Assembly (NCBI GenBank): GCA_027486795.1
Contig: JAIXOI010000038.1
Span: 1 to 64,000, forward strand
Origin: Sphingobacteriales bacterium
GTDB taxonomy: Bacteria > Bacteroidota > Bacteroidia > Chitinophagales > CAIOSU01
Direction: 5' to 3'
Length of the DNA stretch: 64,000 nucleotides
Shown here: in pieces, positions 51,501-60,462 of the stretch
Numbering within the stretch: the first letter of the stretch is position 1
Layout: each line of letters starts with the position of its first letter
The notes under the pieces: generated by a model
What the model was told of the DNA's origin: nothing
Databases searched by the model: none
What the model saw: only the letters and a program-made list of their open reading frames with translations
Position numbers and translations under genes: made by a program

Positions 51501-52527
51501 GGCAACAAATGCAAACATTGCAAGTTGCGTGTCAGGGCCGGTAAGAAAAATTGGTAACGATTTATTTGAGTTCCCAATTGGCAACCTAACTTACTATGCT
51601 CCTATAGCTATATCGGCCCCATTAAGTGCTACCGATCATTTCACGGCTCAGTATTTCCGTAGCAACCCCGATGATGCTGGTTTTGATGCTAGTAGCCTTG
51701 AGTCAACCATTGAATCGGTTTCTAGCGCTGAGTACTGGAACCTTGACCGCACCAATGGCACCTCGGCAGTAGAAGTAACTATGAGCTGGGGCGCCCACAG
51801 TAGCCAAATCTTTAACATGACTGCGCTTAGGGTTGCTCACTGGGATGCCACTGGCCAAATATGGAACGACCTTGGTTTCAAAAACTTTATTGGCACAGAG
51901 GCCGCAGGTTCTGTAACAACGGCGAATGCCGTGACAAGCTTCAGCCCATTTAGCTTTGGCTCGGCTGCTGGTGGTGGTGCATTGCCTGTTGAAATGACTT
52001 CTTTTACTGGTCATGTGGTGCCAGAAGGTGTGGCCTTGAATTGGACTACCCAAATTGAAATAAACAACGACCGCTACAATGTTGAGCGCTCTTTGGATGG
52101 CGTAACTTTTGAAACCATTGGTGAGGTAAGCGGTGCTGGCAACTCAAGTGTTGAAAAGCATTACGAATACATTGATACCGACCCTAAACAAGGTTTGCTA
52201 TACTACCGCTTGAAACAAGTAGATATTGATGGAGCATTTGAAAACAGCGAGTTGGTTTCAGTGCTGATTAAAGGCAACGATGCACCAACAGTTACTTGGG
52301 CTATATACCCTAACCCTGCACAAAGCAAGATAGAAATATCGGGTGGCGAAACAGGGAAACTGGTTGAGGTAGAGATAACCGACCAAACCGGCAGAAGCAT
52401 AAGCCATGCATCAGTTACTTTCGGCAACAACGAAAGCCTTGATGTAAGCAGCCTAAGCCCCGGAATGTACATACTAAAATTGGTTAGCGCCGATGGCGTA
52501 AGTAGCCAACGATTTATAAAGCAATAA
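48526..52527 (+). CDS. T9SS surface protein with five ~179-residue repeats
   Basis: 1333 residues with a signal peptide (MKHLKLIALFVCTILLPALAFG). It opens with 'YTWTGATNSSWTTSSNWTP', as in many Bacteroidota proteins predicted to form beta-helices. Five units, each beginning near 'TKTxGxxNTWxGGNTF' (DNA positions about 48904, 49433, 49977, 50515, 51052), carry 'FNGNVFIDNTSTAGIYFGAT' and 'ASGFSLLTNGYTAGTLSL'; a parallel beta-helix is likely. Then the common 'LPVEMTSFTGHV' FnIII-like module and a sorting domain (WAIYPNPAQSKIEI). Probably an adhesin. Confidence 0.85.
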   Translation: MKHLKLIALFVCTILLPALAFGQTYTWTGATNSSWTTSSNWTPVGIPGAGATVNITNPTPPNHPTLAGNTTIANITVTGGRLFLNTSTLTVTVAARFTNAIVDNGRINAVDFTTVTGTTFSTSIILNKTSGIDNTWAGGNTFNNLTLINNDNNWIRMAGTTADVFNGSTQFTTTNQYIDVAYTRNATFNGNVTINATGGNGIRFGQNGGASTIASGFALLTTGYTSGQLTLRNITQSGTAANGTFTPTNFTPTNCIFGGNFTCTTTTASITTSQFRATNSFTATNLSIVRESTFSSVSGTTTFTKTAGAGNTWYGGNSFYNTTIFNNSTNQTISLGSTAADAFFGTTRFVTSGTNRINIAVTQNAAFNGNVFIDNTSTAGIYFGATGGSTTIASGFSLLTNGYTAGTLSLLRVTQSGTAANGSFAPITFISTNSSFGGNFTLASATTATITGSTFSRTNSFRATNISNISTSVFSNLAGATTITKTAGTTNTWTGGNTYTNCTFTNSSTNVLIRMGTTTADTYNGTTRFIASGSNYFEIAYTSNATFNGNVFVDCTSSNGIYFGVSTGTTSIASGSALLTNGFSSGTLSLRGVTQNGSAANGSFSPTTFVATNTTMRGNFTATVSGTSTITNSIFQRTNSFTSGTFATMSGNNFSATSGTTTFTKTANTAEIWNGNNTFYNTTVINNSTSQYIRLAGVNGDAFLGTTRFAVSNAATIQAAYNLATTFAGNVYLDCTGTGGITMGAGTGTAAIATGFSLKTNGYTGAPLNIDAFTQTDVAANDSFSATTLTITNSSIAGSLTCNASTVSLSNNSFTGNNKFYANTYSTVTACTFSQGSASTVFTKRGATNDTWVGGNTFGNVTFRNRSNGRIRLANTNPDTHNGTVIIVQDSTGAIEVAYNGANSFRENISILGSTTAVTLGAGTGTIQINGNTAQSILGNGSVALNISRLLMSTSGSLTLNTPVTILTNAQFVNGRILTDATNFITFNDNATATNANIASCVSGPVRKIGNDLFEFPIGNLTYYAPIAISAPLSATDHFTAQYFRSNPDDAGFDASSLESTIESVSSAEYWNLDRTNGTSAVEVTMSWGAHSSQIFNMTALRVAHWDATGQIWNDLGFKNFIGTEAAGSVTTANAVTSFSPFSFGSAAGGGALPVEMTSFTGHVVPEGVALNWTTQIEINNDRYNVERSLDGVTFETIGEVSGAGNSSVEKHYEYIDTDPKQGLLYYRLKQVDIDGAFENSELVSVLIKGNDAPTVTWAIYPNPAQSKIEISGGETGKLVEVEITDQTGRSISHASVTFGNNESLDVSSLSPGMYILKLVSADGVSSQRFIKQ

Positions 52528-52662
52528 TCTTTATAAGGGTTCCTCCCCTTGGTCAAATGAAGATTAATATTTTTTCACCCTCAAAAAAATGTGCACTTCC
52601 TCTATGAATGTTATGCTATTTTAACTCAACCTTCCTCCGAGTTAAATAGAAATTGGTCAACG

Positions 52663-52698
52663 AAAGCCATCGGATTCCTTCCCGATGGCTTTCTTTTT
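52663..52698 (+). terminator. Rho-independent terminator
   Basis: AAAGCCATCGG and CCGATGGCTTT form a perfect 11-bp stem with an 8-base loop, followed by CTTTTTT. A second weaker hairpin (TTAACTC/GAGTTAA) lies at about 52620-52645. Confidence 0.85.
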
Positions 52699-52706
52699 TA
52701 AGGTGT

Positions 52707-53132
52707 TTATCCCTCAATATGGTTTTTGGTGCGCATGTAATGCACCGATTCGGCAATTAATTGCCTGAGCACTTCCATATTCACATCGCTCAGGCTTTTG
52801 AGATACAAGCATGATTTGCCGGTCTTGTATTTTCCCAATTTCGACAAAAGCACATCATAGTTGCTGAAACCATCCATAATATACAGGGTAAGGTTTTGTT
52901 TTCGTGGCGAAAACCCAACTATCAAAAAGTCGCCTTCGCGGCCACTTGCATATTTATAGTGGTATTGGCCAAAGCCCACTATGGCCGGCCCCCACATAAC
53001 CGGTGGCTCACCGGTTATCTCTTCCATTAAGGCCGCAATGGTTTTGCAGTCTTTTCTGCTTTGCTCGTTTTCGATAGCCGCAAAAAAGCTTGTTACTGTT
53101 AATTGGCTAGGTTGGGTTTTGTTTTCGGCCAT
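52707..53132 (-). CDS. DUF1801 domain protein
   Basis: 141 residues. 'MWGPAIVGFGQYHYKYASGR' and 'FLIVGFSPRKQNLTLYIMDG', with 'LKSLSDVNMEVLRQLIAESV' at the end, are typical of the DUF1801/YdhG-like fold, a small cytoplasmic alpha/beta protein of unknown role. It lies 12 bases after the phosphoesterase gene on the same strand, so gpmI, phosphoesterase and this gene look like one operon. Confidence 0.8.
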   Translation of the reverse strand: MAENKTQPSQLTVTSFFAAIENEQSRKDCKTIAALMEEITGEPPVMWGPAIVGFGQYHYKYASGREGDFLIVGFSPRKQNLTLYIMDGFSNYDVLLSKLGKYKTGKSCLYLKSLSDVNMEVLRQLIAESVHYMRTKNHIEG

Positions 53133-53144
53133 GGCGGTATGTTG

Positions 53145-53831
53145 TTATTTGGGTAATTGCACGCCTTCCTCATTCTTCTGCACCACCAATTCAAAGGTAT
53201 CTAGGTTTAGCGCAATTAGGTTGCCCATACCTTCGGCTTTATAAACGCAGCCAGCATCAATGCTAATGGAGTAATTTTTCAACCGCTTAAGGGCTGCCCT
53301 AATGGTGTTAAGCTTAGTAGGAGTATGGCCATGAATAATCCGCCTAAATTGTATTTTGGCTGGTATAATGCGGTTGTTACGGCTCCAGAGCATGGCGTGG
53401 CGGTCGGTAAAGGGGTTCTTGTCAATGAAATTAAGCCCAGCATGCACCAGCACAAAATCTTCCAGCTCAATATAATACTCTAAGCTATGAAAGAAGTTGA
53501 TATACTCGGTTGGTATATCGCTCACTGTTTTTACCTTAAAGCTCTTCAACGTCTCTTTACCTCCTTGCTGATTGAAGGTTGGCAGTAAGAGTGGGTCTTC
53601 CAGGCATTTCAGCAATAAATCTTCATGGTTACCCATAAGGCAGCGCACCTTGAACCCTTCTTCGCGTAGTTTCAAAATGGTATTGATAACTTTCCTGCTC
53701 CTGGGTCCCTTGTTAATATAATCGCCAAGCAAATATAACTGGTCATCGGGTTGCAAAGCCAATCGCTCAAGCAATAGCTTAAAAGTGCGGTTGCACCCAT
53801 GTATATCGCTTATTACCCACCGTTTAGGCAT
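53145..53831 (-). CDS. Serine/threonine phosphatase-type metallophosphoesterase
   Basis: 228 residues. PPP-family signatures: 'VISDIHGCNRTF' (D-x-H), 'LLGDYINKGPRSRKVI' (GDxxxxGxxS; usual RG replaced by KG), 'CLMGNHEDLLL' (GNHE), 'LVHAGL' and 'RRIIHGHTPTKL'. It would hydrolyse phosphate esters with two metals; both protein phosphatase and ApaH-like dinucleotide activity are possible. It overlaps gpmI by 8 bases. Confidence 0.9.
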   Translation of the reverse strand: MPKRWVISDIHGCNRTFKLLLERLALQPDDQLYLLGDYINKGPRSRKVINTILKLREEGFKVRCLMGNHEDLLLKCLEDPLLLPTFNQQGGKETLKSFKVKTVSDIPTEYINFFHSLEYYIELEDFVLVHAGLNFIDKNPFTDRHAMLWSRNNRIIPAKIQFRRIIHGHTPTKLNTIRAALKRLKNYSISIDAGCVYKAEGMGNLIALNLDTFELVVQKNEEGVQLPK

Positions 53832-55377
53832 GTACTGCAGGCTTAATAGGGTGCAATAAGGAGGTTCCGGTCATTTCCTTGGGCTTGTCTATGCCCATAA
53901 GCTCTAAAATGGTAGGTGCCAAATCGCCTAGCCGGCCACTGGTTAGGGGCTGGTTATAGGTATCATTAACCAAAATCAGGGGCACTAAATTAGTAGTATG
54001 GGCTGTGTTTGGCGTACCATCGGGGTTTATCATGCAGTCGCTATTGCCATGGTCGGCAATTATGAGGGTAGTATAGCCGCCCTTTTGGGCCGCATCAACC
54101 ACGTCGTGAGCGCATGCATCAACCACTTCGCAGGCTTTCACGGCAGCCTCAAAAATACCGGTGTGCCCTACCATGTCTGCATTGGCAAAGTTTAAGCATA
54201 CAAAGTCGGCCTTACCTTCTAAAAGCTTTGGCACCAATGCATCTCTAAGGTCGTATGCGCTCATTTCGGGTTTTAAATCGTAGGTGGCTACTTTGGGCGA
54301 TGGGCACATAATGCGTTCCTCACCAACAAAAGGCTCTTCTCTGCCGCCATTGAAAAAGAAGGTAACGTGTGGGTATTTTTCAGTTTCGGCAATGCGAATT
54401 TGTGTTTTGCCATGTTGCGCCAACACTTCGCCAAGGGTATGGTTTAGGTTATCGGTTTCGAACAATACCTCCACGTTTTTATACGATTCGTCGTAGGCGG
54501 TCATGGTAAGGTAGCGCAAGGGTAGGGGTGCCATGTTTTGCTCATGGAAAGTTTGCTGCGTTAAAGCCATGGTCAGTTCGCGGCCCCTGTCGGTGCGGAA
54601 GTTGAAGAATAGCACTACATCTCCTTCGTGTATGGTAGCTAATGGTTTTCCGGCATTATCGGATATGGCAACAGGTTTAACAAATTCGTCGGTAACCCCC
54701 GCTGCGTAAGATTGTTCCAATGCTTTTACCGGGTCGGTGGCATGTTCGCCAGTGCCGTGCACCAAAAGGTCGTAAGCGAGTTTCACCCGTTCCCATCGTT
54801 TGTCCCTATCCATAGCATAGTACCTGCCAATTAAAGAGGCTACTTTGGCATCGTTGGTTTCCAGAAACGATTGCAAATCATTTAGGTACTTTACTCCATT
54901 GTGTGGGTCGGTATCGCGGCCATCGGTAAAGGCATGCACAAAAACATCTTTTAGGCCGTGGGCTTGCGTTACCCTCAATAAGCCTTTCAGGTGTTCAATA
55001 TGCGAGTGCACACCTCCGTCGCTTACTAGACCCAGCAGGTGTACTTTTTTGTTGTTGGTTTTAGCATATTGCAGCGCATCAAGCAGCACGGGGTTTTGGT
55101 TTATCTCACCATCTTCAATACTCTTGTTAATGCGCACCAGCATTTGGTATACTACTCGGCCAGCGCCAATGTTCATATGGCCAACCTCGCTATTGCCCAT
55201 TTGCCCATCAGGTAGGCCAACGTCTAACCCAGAAGTGCTGAGGGTGGCATGAGGATATTTTGTATACAGCGAATCGATAAATGGGGTGTTGGCTTGGTCG
55301 ATGGCCGACACTTTTGGGTCGGTAGCAATGCCCCACCCATCCAATATCATCAATAATACTTTCTGTTTCATACTCAC
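53824..55377 (-). CDS. gpmI: 2,3-bisphosphoglycerate-independent phosphoglycerate mutase
   Basis: 517 residues, full length. 'LLMILDGWGIATDPKVSAID' at the N-terminus, 'GQMGNSEVGHMNIGAGR' with the Ser that carries phosphate, 'HAFTDGRDTDP', 'IGRYYAMDRDKRWER', and 'LIIADHGNSDCM' with the metal ligands. It interconverts 3- and 2-phosphoglycerate in glycolysis with two Mn ions. First gene of a three-gene minus-strand operon. Confidence 0.97.
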   Translation of the reverse strand: MSMKQKVLLMILDGWGIATDPKVSAIDQANTPFIDSLYTKYPHATLSTSGLDVGLPDGQMGNSEVGHMNIGAGRVVYQMLVRINKSIEDGEINQNPVLLDALQYAKTNNKKVHLLGLVSDGGVHSHIEHLKGLLRVTQAHGLKDVFVHAFTDGRDTDPHNGVKYLNDLQSFLETNDAKVASLIGRYYAMDRDKRWERVKLAYDLLVHGTGEHATDPVKALEQSYAAGVTDEFVKPVAISDNAGKPLATIHEGDVVLFFNFRTDRGRELTMALTQQTFHEQNMAPLPLRYLTMTAYDESYKNVEVLFETDNLNHTLGEVLAQHGKTQIRIAETEKYPHVTFFFNGGREEPFVGEERIMCPSPKVATYDLKPEMSAYDLRDALVPKLLEGKADFVCLNFANADMVGHTGIFEAAVKACEVVDACAHDVVDAAQKGGYTTLIIADHGNSDCMINPDGTPNTAHTTNLVPLILVNDTYNQPLTSGRLGDLAPTILELMGIDKPKEMTGTSLLHPIKPAVHA

Positions 55378-55537
55378 TTAATCGAAATATAACTATCTAG
55401 GTTCAACAAAGATAAGGTTAAGTTACCTTTTTACTTTTAGAAACATGTACCACGCTTTTACAAGCTGGTACCGGGGTTGAATAAACTATTGATCGCTGAT
55501 TAGGAAGCGCTATCTTACAAATGATAAATGTATGTAT

Positions 55538-56107
55538 ATGGGCAAAAAACACCAACGCTTTGTTTTGATAACCGAACAAGCCGATATTGAACAGGTTATT
55601 TTGCTCAATCAGATTCATTTGGGTAAAGATTTGGAGCGATACAAAAACCATGTGTACCGCATGTATAACTATACGGCCTGGTATCTTGATTATGCCGAAA
55701 GTGAAATGCGTAAATTGGCTATTGCTGCTGTATATCACGATTTGGCCATCTGGACGCACCAAACTTTCGACTACCTAGGCCCCAGCCAACAACTGGCGAT
55801 GCAGTATTTACAATTGCATCACTTGCCCGAAAGTTGGCATCTTGAGGTGGGTTTGATAATTGAACGGCACCATCAATTGCAAAAGTATGTAGGTGTTTAT
55901 CATCCTACGGTGGAGGCATTCCGTAAAGCTGATTTGGCCGATCTTACTTTTGGTTATACCAGAGGTAAAATGCCCTTTGCCGCTATTCAACAGGCAATAT
56001 TGCGTTTTCCGTACTTGGGCTTTCAGGGCAGGTTGGTGCGTTTTGCAGCCCGTCGGTTTTTGCACTCGCCACTAAACCCATTGCCCATGCTGCGATGGAA
56101 AAACTAG
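55538..56107 (+). CDS. HD-domain-like protein
   Basis: 189 residues from the ATG at 55538; an ATG two codons upstream (55532) is equally possible. 'YKNHVYRMYNYTAWYLDYAE' then 'LAIAAVYHDLAIWTHQTFDY' gives the H ... HD pattern, with 'GLIIERHHQLQKYV' later, so a metal-dependent phosphohydrolase fold is likely. The substrate is unknown. Divergent from gpmI and convergent with the acyl-CoA dehydrogenase. Confidence 0.75.
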   Translation: MGKKHQRFVLITEQADIEQVILLNQIHLGKDLERYKNHVYRMYNYTAWYLDYAESEMRKLAIAAVYHDLAIWTHQTFDYLGPSQQLAMQYLQLHHLPESWHLEVGLIIERHHQLQKYVGVYHPTVEAFRKADLADLTFGYTRGKMPFAAIQQAILRFPYLGFQGRLVRFAARRFLHSPLNPLPMLRWKN

Positions 56108-56134
56108 TAGGGTAGGCGAAGGGGTCGATAAACA

Positions 56135-56166
56135 AACAGCCCCTTGGCAAATACCAAAGGGCTGTT
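56135..56166. terminator. Bidirectional terminator between convergent genes
   Basis: AACAGCCCCTTGG and CCAAAGGGCTGTT form a 13-bp stem with one mismatch. The minus strand continues TTGTTTAT, the plus strand only a weak T-rich stretch. Confidence 0.6.
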
Positions 56167-56189
56167 GTACTTATTATAGTGCCGTTTTA

Positions 56190-57374
56190 TTATACCGCTT
56201 GTCCGCGGGCTTTCAAAAACTGGCGCTTGTATTGTTTATCGTCTACTATCATTTTGCTAATTATTTCGTGCATTACTTCGGTAGTGCCGGCACCAATGGT
56301 CATCAGTCGCGTATCGCGCCAAGCACGGGCCAGGCCGTAATCTTCGTGGTAGCCCCAACCGCCGTGTATCTGTATGGCATCGTGAATCACTTTTAGGGCT
56401 TCTTCGCTCACAAAAGCTTTGGCCATGCTTATGGTTTGTATGGCTTCTGGGCCTACCTCAATAAACTCTGCAACAGCGCGGAAGGCGAACGAACGGCACG
56501 CCTCAACGGTAATGGCCATTTGGGCCATTTTGTGGCGCAATACTTGGAACTTGCCAATTTGACGGCCAAAAGCTTCGCGCTCTTTGCTATATTGTATGGC
56601 TTTGCCCAGTGCCCACTCGGCGGCATAGGTGCCCATTACCGAGGCTATCAAACGTTCTTCTTGTATGTTGTTCATCAGGTAGTAAAACCCAAAATCTTTC
56701 TCGCCCAATAGGTTGGCTTTAGGCACTTTACAGTTTTCGAAATAAAGCTGGCCAGTATCGGAAGTATGCATGCCCAACTTATTCTCCACTCTCACCGCCG
56801 AAAAGCCAGGGGTATCGGTATCGAAAATCAAAAGGCTAAGATTGTGGCCGGGGCCAGTGCGGGTAACCAATACAATAAAATCGGCCATGGTGCCATTGGT
56901 AATCCACATTTTGGCACCGTTCACCAAAAAGTGGTCGCCCATATCTTCGGCTTTGGTAATAATGCCCCCTACATCGCTACCGGCATTTGGCTCGGTAATG
57001 CCCAGTGCAGCTACCTTTTTGCCTTCCAACGCTGGGCGAAGGTACTTTTCTTTTTGCTCGGGTGTGCCTATGGCATTTATTAGTGGCAGTGGCAAATAGG
57101 TGTGCGCATACAACGACATGGCTAAGCCACCCAAGTTGGTATACGCCAGCTCCGATGCTATAGTAACCGCGGCCCATAAGTCCATACCGCTGCCACCTAC
57201 TTCGGTCGGGAAACTAACACCAAAAAATCCTTGCTCGCCCATTTTCTCGAAAATGTGCCTGGGGCAACTGTGGTTTTTCTCCCACTCATCGGCATAGGGC
57301 AACATTTCTATTTCAATAAATTTCCTAAACGATTGGCGCAACAAGTCGTGCTCTTCTGTAAATGGATTGGCCAT
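56190..57374 (-). CDS. Acyl-CoA dehydrogenase
   Basis: 394 residues with the full FAD fold: 'GFFGVSFPTEVGGSGMDLWA', 'ALGITEPNAGSDVGGI', 'KMWITNGTMADFIVLV', 'IHGGWGYHEDYGLARAWRDT', 'GAGTTEVMHEIISKMI'. The Glu found before 'GTxE' in medium-chain enzymes is Ala here; instead 'NNIQEERLIASV' supplies the Glu position used by long-chain and isovaleryl-CoA type enzymes. So it is probably active, in fatty or branched amino acid breakdown. No electron-transfer flavoprotein gene is near. Confidence 0.92.
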   Translation of the reverse strand: MANPFTEEHDLLRQSFRKFIEIEMLPYADEWEKNHSCPRHIFEKMGEQGFFGVSFPTEVGGSGMDLWAAVTIASELAYTNLGGLAMSLYAHTYLPLPLINAIGTPEQKEKYLRPALEGKKVAALGITEPNAGSDVGGIITKAEDMGDHFLVNGAKMWITNGTMADFIVLVTRTGPGHNLSLLIFDTDTPGFSAVRVENKLGMHTSDTGQLYFENCKVPKANLLGEKDFGFYYLMNNIQEERLIASVMGTYAAEWALGKAIQYSKEREAFGRQIGKFQVLRHKMAQMAITVEACRSFAFRAVAEFIEVGPEAIQTISMAKAFVSEEALKVIHDAIQIHGGWGYHEDYGLARAWRDTRLMTIGAGTTEVMHEIISKMIVDDKQYKRQFLKARGQAV

Positions 57375-57519
57375 TGATGTATATTTTTCGGGTTCTTTTG
57401 TATTATAAATAACGTACCATGAAGTTAGCGATTCATTGCCAATAATAAAATTTCATAGTAGCCGTTCCAGAATATTCATTATTTTTAAAGAATCTCCTCA
57501 TTGTCAAATTATTACCACC

Positions 57520-59013
57520 ATGCGTTTTGCCATATTTGTTGTAGCAAGTTTATGCAGTCTTTTATCATATGCCCAGCAGCGGGGCGAAATTGTAAGTTAT
57601 ACTTTGGTTGAAACCCTTACGGCCGATAGTTTTGGTGTTGAAGTAGAGCAGTATACTGGTTTTCCGGGCTCCGTATTGGGCTTAGAGTATGACTTTAAAG
57701 TGTTCAAAGTGCAATATTATACAGAGGATTATCGTCCCGACTCGTTGACTATTGCAACCGGGCTGGTTACTTTACCCATTGGCTATCCTTGTGCATCGGG
57801 TATTATGACCTTTGGGCACGGTTTCTGTTTAAAAGATGGTGAGGTGCCTTCTAACCCAGGTAGCATATATGGTATGATTACTAAAGGCATTGCTAGTAAT
57901 GGTTTTGTAGGTATTGCACCCGATTACATCCATTTGGGCGTTGATGCTTCGCCGGGCTACCAAGCTTTTATGAATGCCAAAACCGAGGCCACGGCTACAG
58001 TTGACTTAATTAGGGCTGCCAAAACCATCGCTCAGATTGAGGGTGTATACTTAACCGATCAGTTGTTTTTGTCAGGATATTCGCAGGGCGGGCATTCATC
58101 GTTTGCTACTGCCAGAGAAATACAATTGTACCATGCTGGTGAGTTCACTGTAACGGCTGTTGCGCCGGGTGGTGGTACTTTTGATTTGGCCGGCGTAGCC
58201 GCCGATAGCCTGGCATCGAACACCCGAGTAACGCCTGAACCTCATGCGCTGTGCATGATTGTACGCACCTACTCCGAAGTTTACCGAGATAGCCTATTCA
58301 ACCTTAACCTGCCGAACGACCCTGCTGTTGCATTTGATTCCGTTTTCAAACATCCGTATGACTCGCTGTTAGCATTGATATTGGACAGAAATACCAATGA
58401 ATTTCCAAACGGTAGGCTCGACTCCATACCAGTGCGTATGCTTACCGATACATTCCGTGCGCAGTTTCAAACCGACCCGAACTTTTATTTCCGAAAACTA
58501 CTAGCATACAACAGCCTTTACGATTGGACTCCGCAAATGCCGGTTAATTTTTACCATAGTACTGCCGATATTGAGAATCCGGTGAGCAATGTTCAGTTTG
58601 TCATGCAAGTGTTTGAAGATAATAATGCTCCCGATGTACAACTCACCGTTATCTCTACCGAGTTATCGCATAATGCAGCGGGCTTACCTTATGTTATTTT
58701 GTCGTTGAACTACATGCGCAGCAAACGGGTTGATTGCTTAACTGGCACCGAGAGCGTTGCCATGGGCCAAGAAATTGAATGGAGCATTTATCCGAACCCG
58801 ACACAAGATTTTGTAAACCTGAGTTTTGGGGCGGGCTTGACGGGTGCAACTGTTAACGTATACACACCTAAAGGCGAGGTAGTGAGCACTATTACCCTAA
58901 GCACGAACACCACCCAGGCAAAACTTGATTTGGCCAAACTTACCGCTGGCACTTATGTGGTTGAGGTGGTTACCGAGAGCCAGCGCCTTTATCGCAAGAT
59001 AGTTAAGATGTAA
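57520..59013 (+). CDS. T9SS-exported alpha/beta hydrolase
   Basis: 497 residues from the ATG at 57520, which starts a good signal peptide (MRFAIFVVASLCSLLSYAQ); the frame is open to 57436 but that part is not signal-like. 'LFLSGYSQGGHSSFATAREI' contains the GxSxG nucleophile elbow; the Asp ('FYHSTADIENPV') and His ('STELSHNAAG') fit a catalytic triad, as in secreted lipase/esterase families. A sorting domain ends it (WSIYPNPTQDFVNLSFG). It overlaps the sulfotransferase gene by 11 bases tail to tail. Confidence 0.85.
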   Translation: MRFAIFVVASLCSLLSYAQQRGEIVSYTLVETLTADSFGVEVEQYTGFPGSVLGLEYDFKVFKVQYYTEDYRPDSLTIATGLVTLPIGYPCASGIMTFGHGFCLKDGEVPSNPGSIYGMITKGIASNGFVGIAPDYIHLGVDASPGYQAFMNAKTEATATVDLIRAAKTIAQIEGVYLTDQLFLSGYSQGGHSSFATAREIQLYHAGEFTVTAVAPGGGTFDLAGVAADSLASNTRVTPEPHALCMIVRTYSEVYRDSLFNLNLPNDPAVAFDSVFKHPYDSLLALILDRNTNEFPNGRLDSIPVRMLTDTFRAQFQTDPNFYFRKLLAYNSLYDWTPQMPVNFYHSTADIENPVSNVQFVMQVFEDNNAPDVQLTVISTELSHNAAGLPYVILSLNYMRSKRVDCLTGTESVAMGQEIEWSIYPNPTQDFVNLSFGAGLTGATVNVYTPKGEVVSTITLSTNTTQAKLDLAKLTAGTYVVEVVTESQRLYRKIVKM

Positions 59014-60151
59014 CACCTTTGGTTGTGAGTATCTCTATGTCTTCGGGCACAATGTACTGGTATTGCTCCATAGCAAACCCAAGGTGGCGGTATATTTTTT
59101 CGATTTTCTCGTCAGAAATTTGATGGGTATTAACCTTGAATTTCTTTTGCGAATCAATGTATTTTACGAACCGTTCTTTGGTGATGTTAAAATTAGGAAG
59201 GTTGAGCTGCTGGTATATGTGCTCCAGGTTTTCTAGTGGTTCGTGCTCAAAATCCTCGTACTTTATTTCAATCAAGTTTCCAGCCGGTATTAGTGCTTTG
59301 TCGCTTTCGTACTTTCTCAGCATCTGCTCGTATACATAGAGTATGTTGTCTTCCATTTCAAGGTCGCTAATTGCTTGAAACTGAAGTGGCGGAATGGTCT
59401 TTGTGAAAAAGTTGAATGTAGAGAGAAATACCGAAATAGGATTGCGATAGATATAGATAAACTTGGCATTCGGAAACAGCTCTAGCAACACCGGTATGCG
59501 TCCCGTGTGTGGTGGGTTTTTTGATAAGAAACGGGAAGATGGGGTTTGGTTTACCAAAGTCTTTTTCACAAACAGTTCGTAGTCGTTTTTCCAACGTTGC
59601 TGCTCGGCTTTGCTGAAGTTTTTTAACAAAATGAACTTGTCAAAATACTCGCGTGTGTGTCTCGGGAAATACCAGAAGTTATAAAGGCTGTAAGGGTTAA
59701 TATCGCCTAAAGCAAATTCTTCTTCTTGCGGGTAGTCAGCGTTGAGTTCTACATTATCCGCAGGGCGCCTTTTAGGCATTTTGGCATTCATTAAGGTGCG
59801 GAAAAGCCACCGGCTGCTCAACAACTGATTCGGGAAAACACTCTGGTAGGTGGTAACATAAGCCATTTCTAAATCTTGGCTAAGCAGGTTGTGCAGGTAG
59901 GTAGTGCCACTGCGCCAATGGCCCAGTATGAACACTGGGTCTTGTGTTATTTGTGTTTCTTTTACCACCTTGCCATACTTCCAATTCTCTACCCACCTAA
60001 ACGGCTCAGATACAAGCGATACCAGCATTGACTTTACGTACCGACTACGGTATGCCGTGTCAATTTTCACATCTCTGGTCATTTCCCTGAAATTGGGGAA
60101 CGAGCTACCGGAAATGGTAGAAACCGCAGTTTCAAATTTCTTTATCGCCAT
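59003..60151 (-). CDS. Sulfotransferase family protein
   Basis: 382 residues. 'PVFILGHWRSGTTYLHNLLS' is the 5'-phosphosulfate-binding loop, and 'AKFIYIYRNPISVFLSTFNF' the 3'-phosphate-binding segment (RxP/RNP ... S) of PAPS-dependent sulfotransferases. A later 'YEDFEHEPLENLEHIYQQL' is typical. It would sulfate a glycan or lipid; the acceptor is unknown. The 311-bp gap from 60152 to 60462 upstream holds no gene I can support. Confidence 0.88.
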   Translation of the reverse strand: MAIKKFETAVSTISGSSFPNFREMTRDVKIDTAYRSRYVKSMLVSLVSEPFRWVENWKYGKVVKETQITQDPVFILGHWRSGTTYLHNLLSQDLEMAYVTTYQSVFPNQLLSSRWLFRTLMNAKMPKRRPADNVELNADYPQEEEFALGDINPYSLYNFWYFPRHTREYFDKFILLKNFSKAEQQRWKNDYELFVKKTLVNQTPSSRFLSKNPPHTGRIPVLLELFPNAKFIYIYRNPISVFLSTFNFFTKTIPPLQFQAISDLEMEDNILYVYEQMLRKYESDKALIPAGNLIEIKYEDFEHEPLENLEHIYQQLNLPNFNITKERFVKYIDSQKKFKVNTHQISDEKIEKIYRHLGFAMEQYQYIVPEDIEILTTKGVTS

Positions 60152-60462
60152 GCAAACTCCATTCTTACGGGCACGAAATTACATATTCGGTATGAATAAG
60201 AAAGGGGGCGTCTGAAGTTATTCGCTGGGTTTCCTACAATTGCAGTCGTGTCATTATTTTGTCATAAAAAATAGTTGGTCAGTTTCCTTAGGCGGTGTAT
60301 GCTGCATTTGCAGTACTACAAACTATTACCCATGCTGCAAGCTACCCATTACATACCTTTTAAGCCTACGGTGTTTTCATTGGTATTTACCAACATAGTG
60401 TTTCAACATCGGCTCAAAAAAATAGCCTTTGTTTGTTTTGGTAGATGTTTGGTAGTGCTGGT

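Noticed and set aside
56190-57374. Inactive acyl-CoA dehydrogenase because the Glu before 'GTxE' is Ala
   Set aside because: Long-chain and isovaleryl-type enzymes use a Glu on another helix, and 'QEERL' supplies it here.
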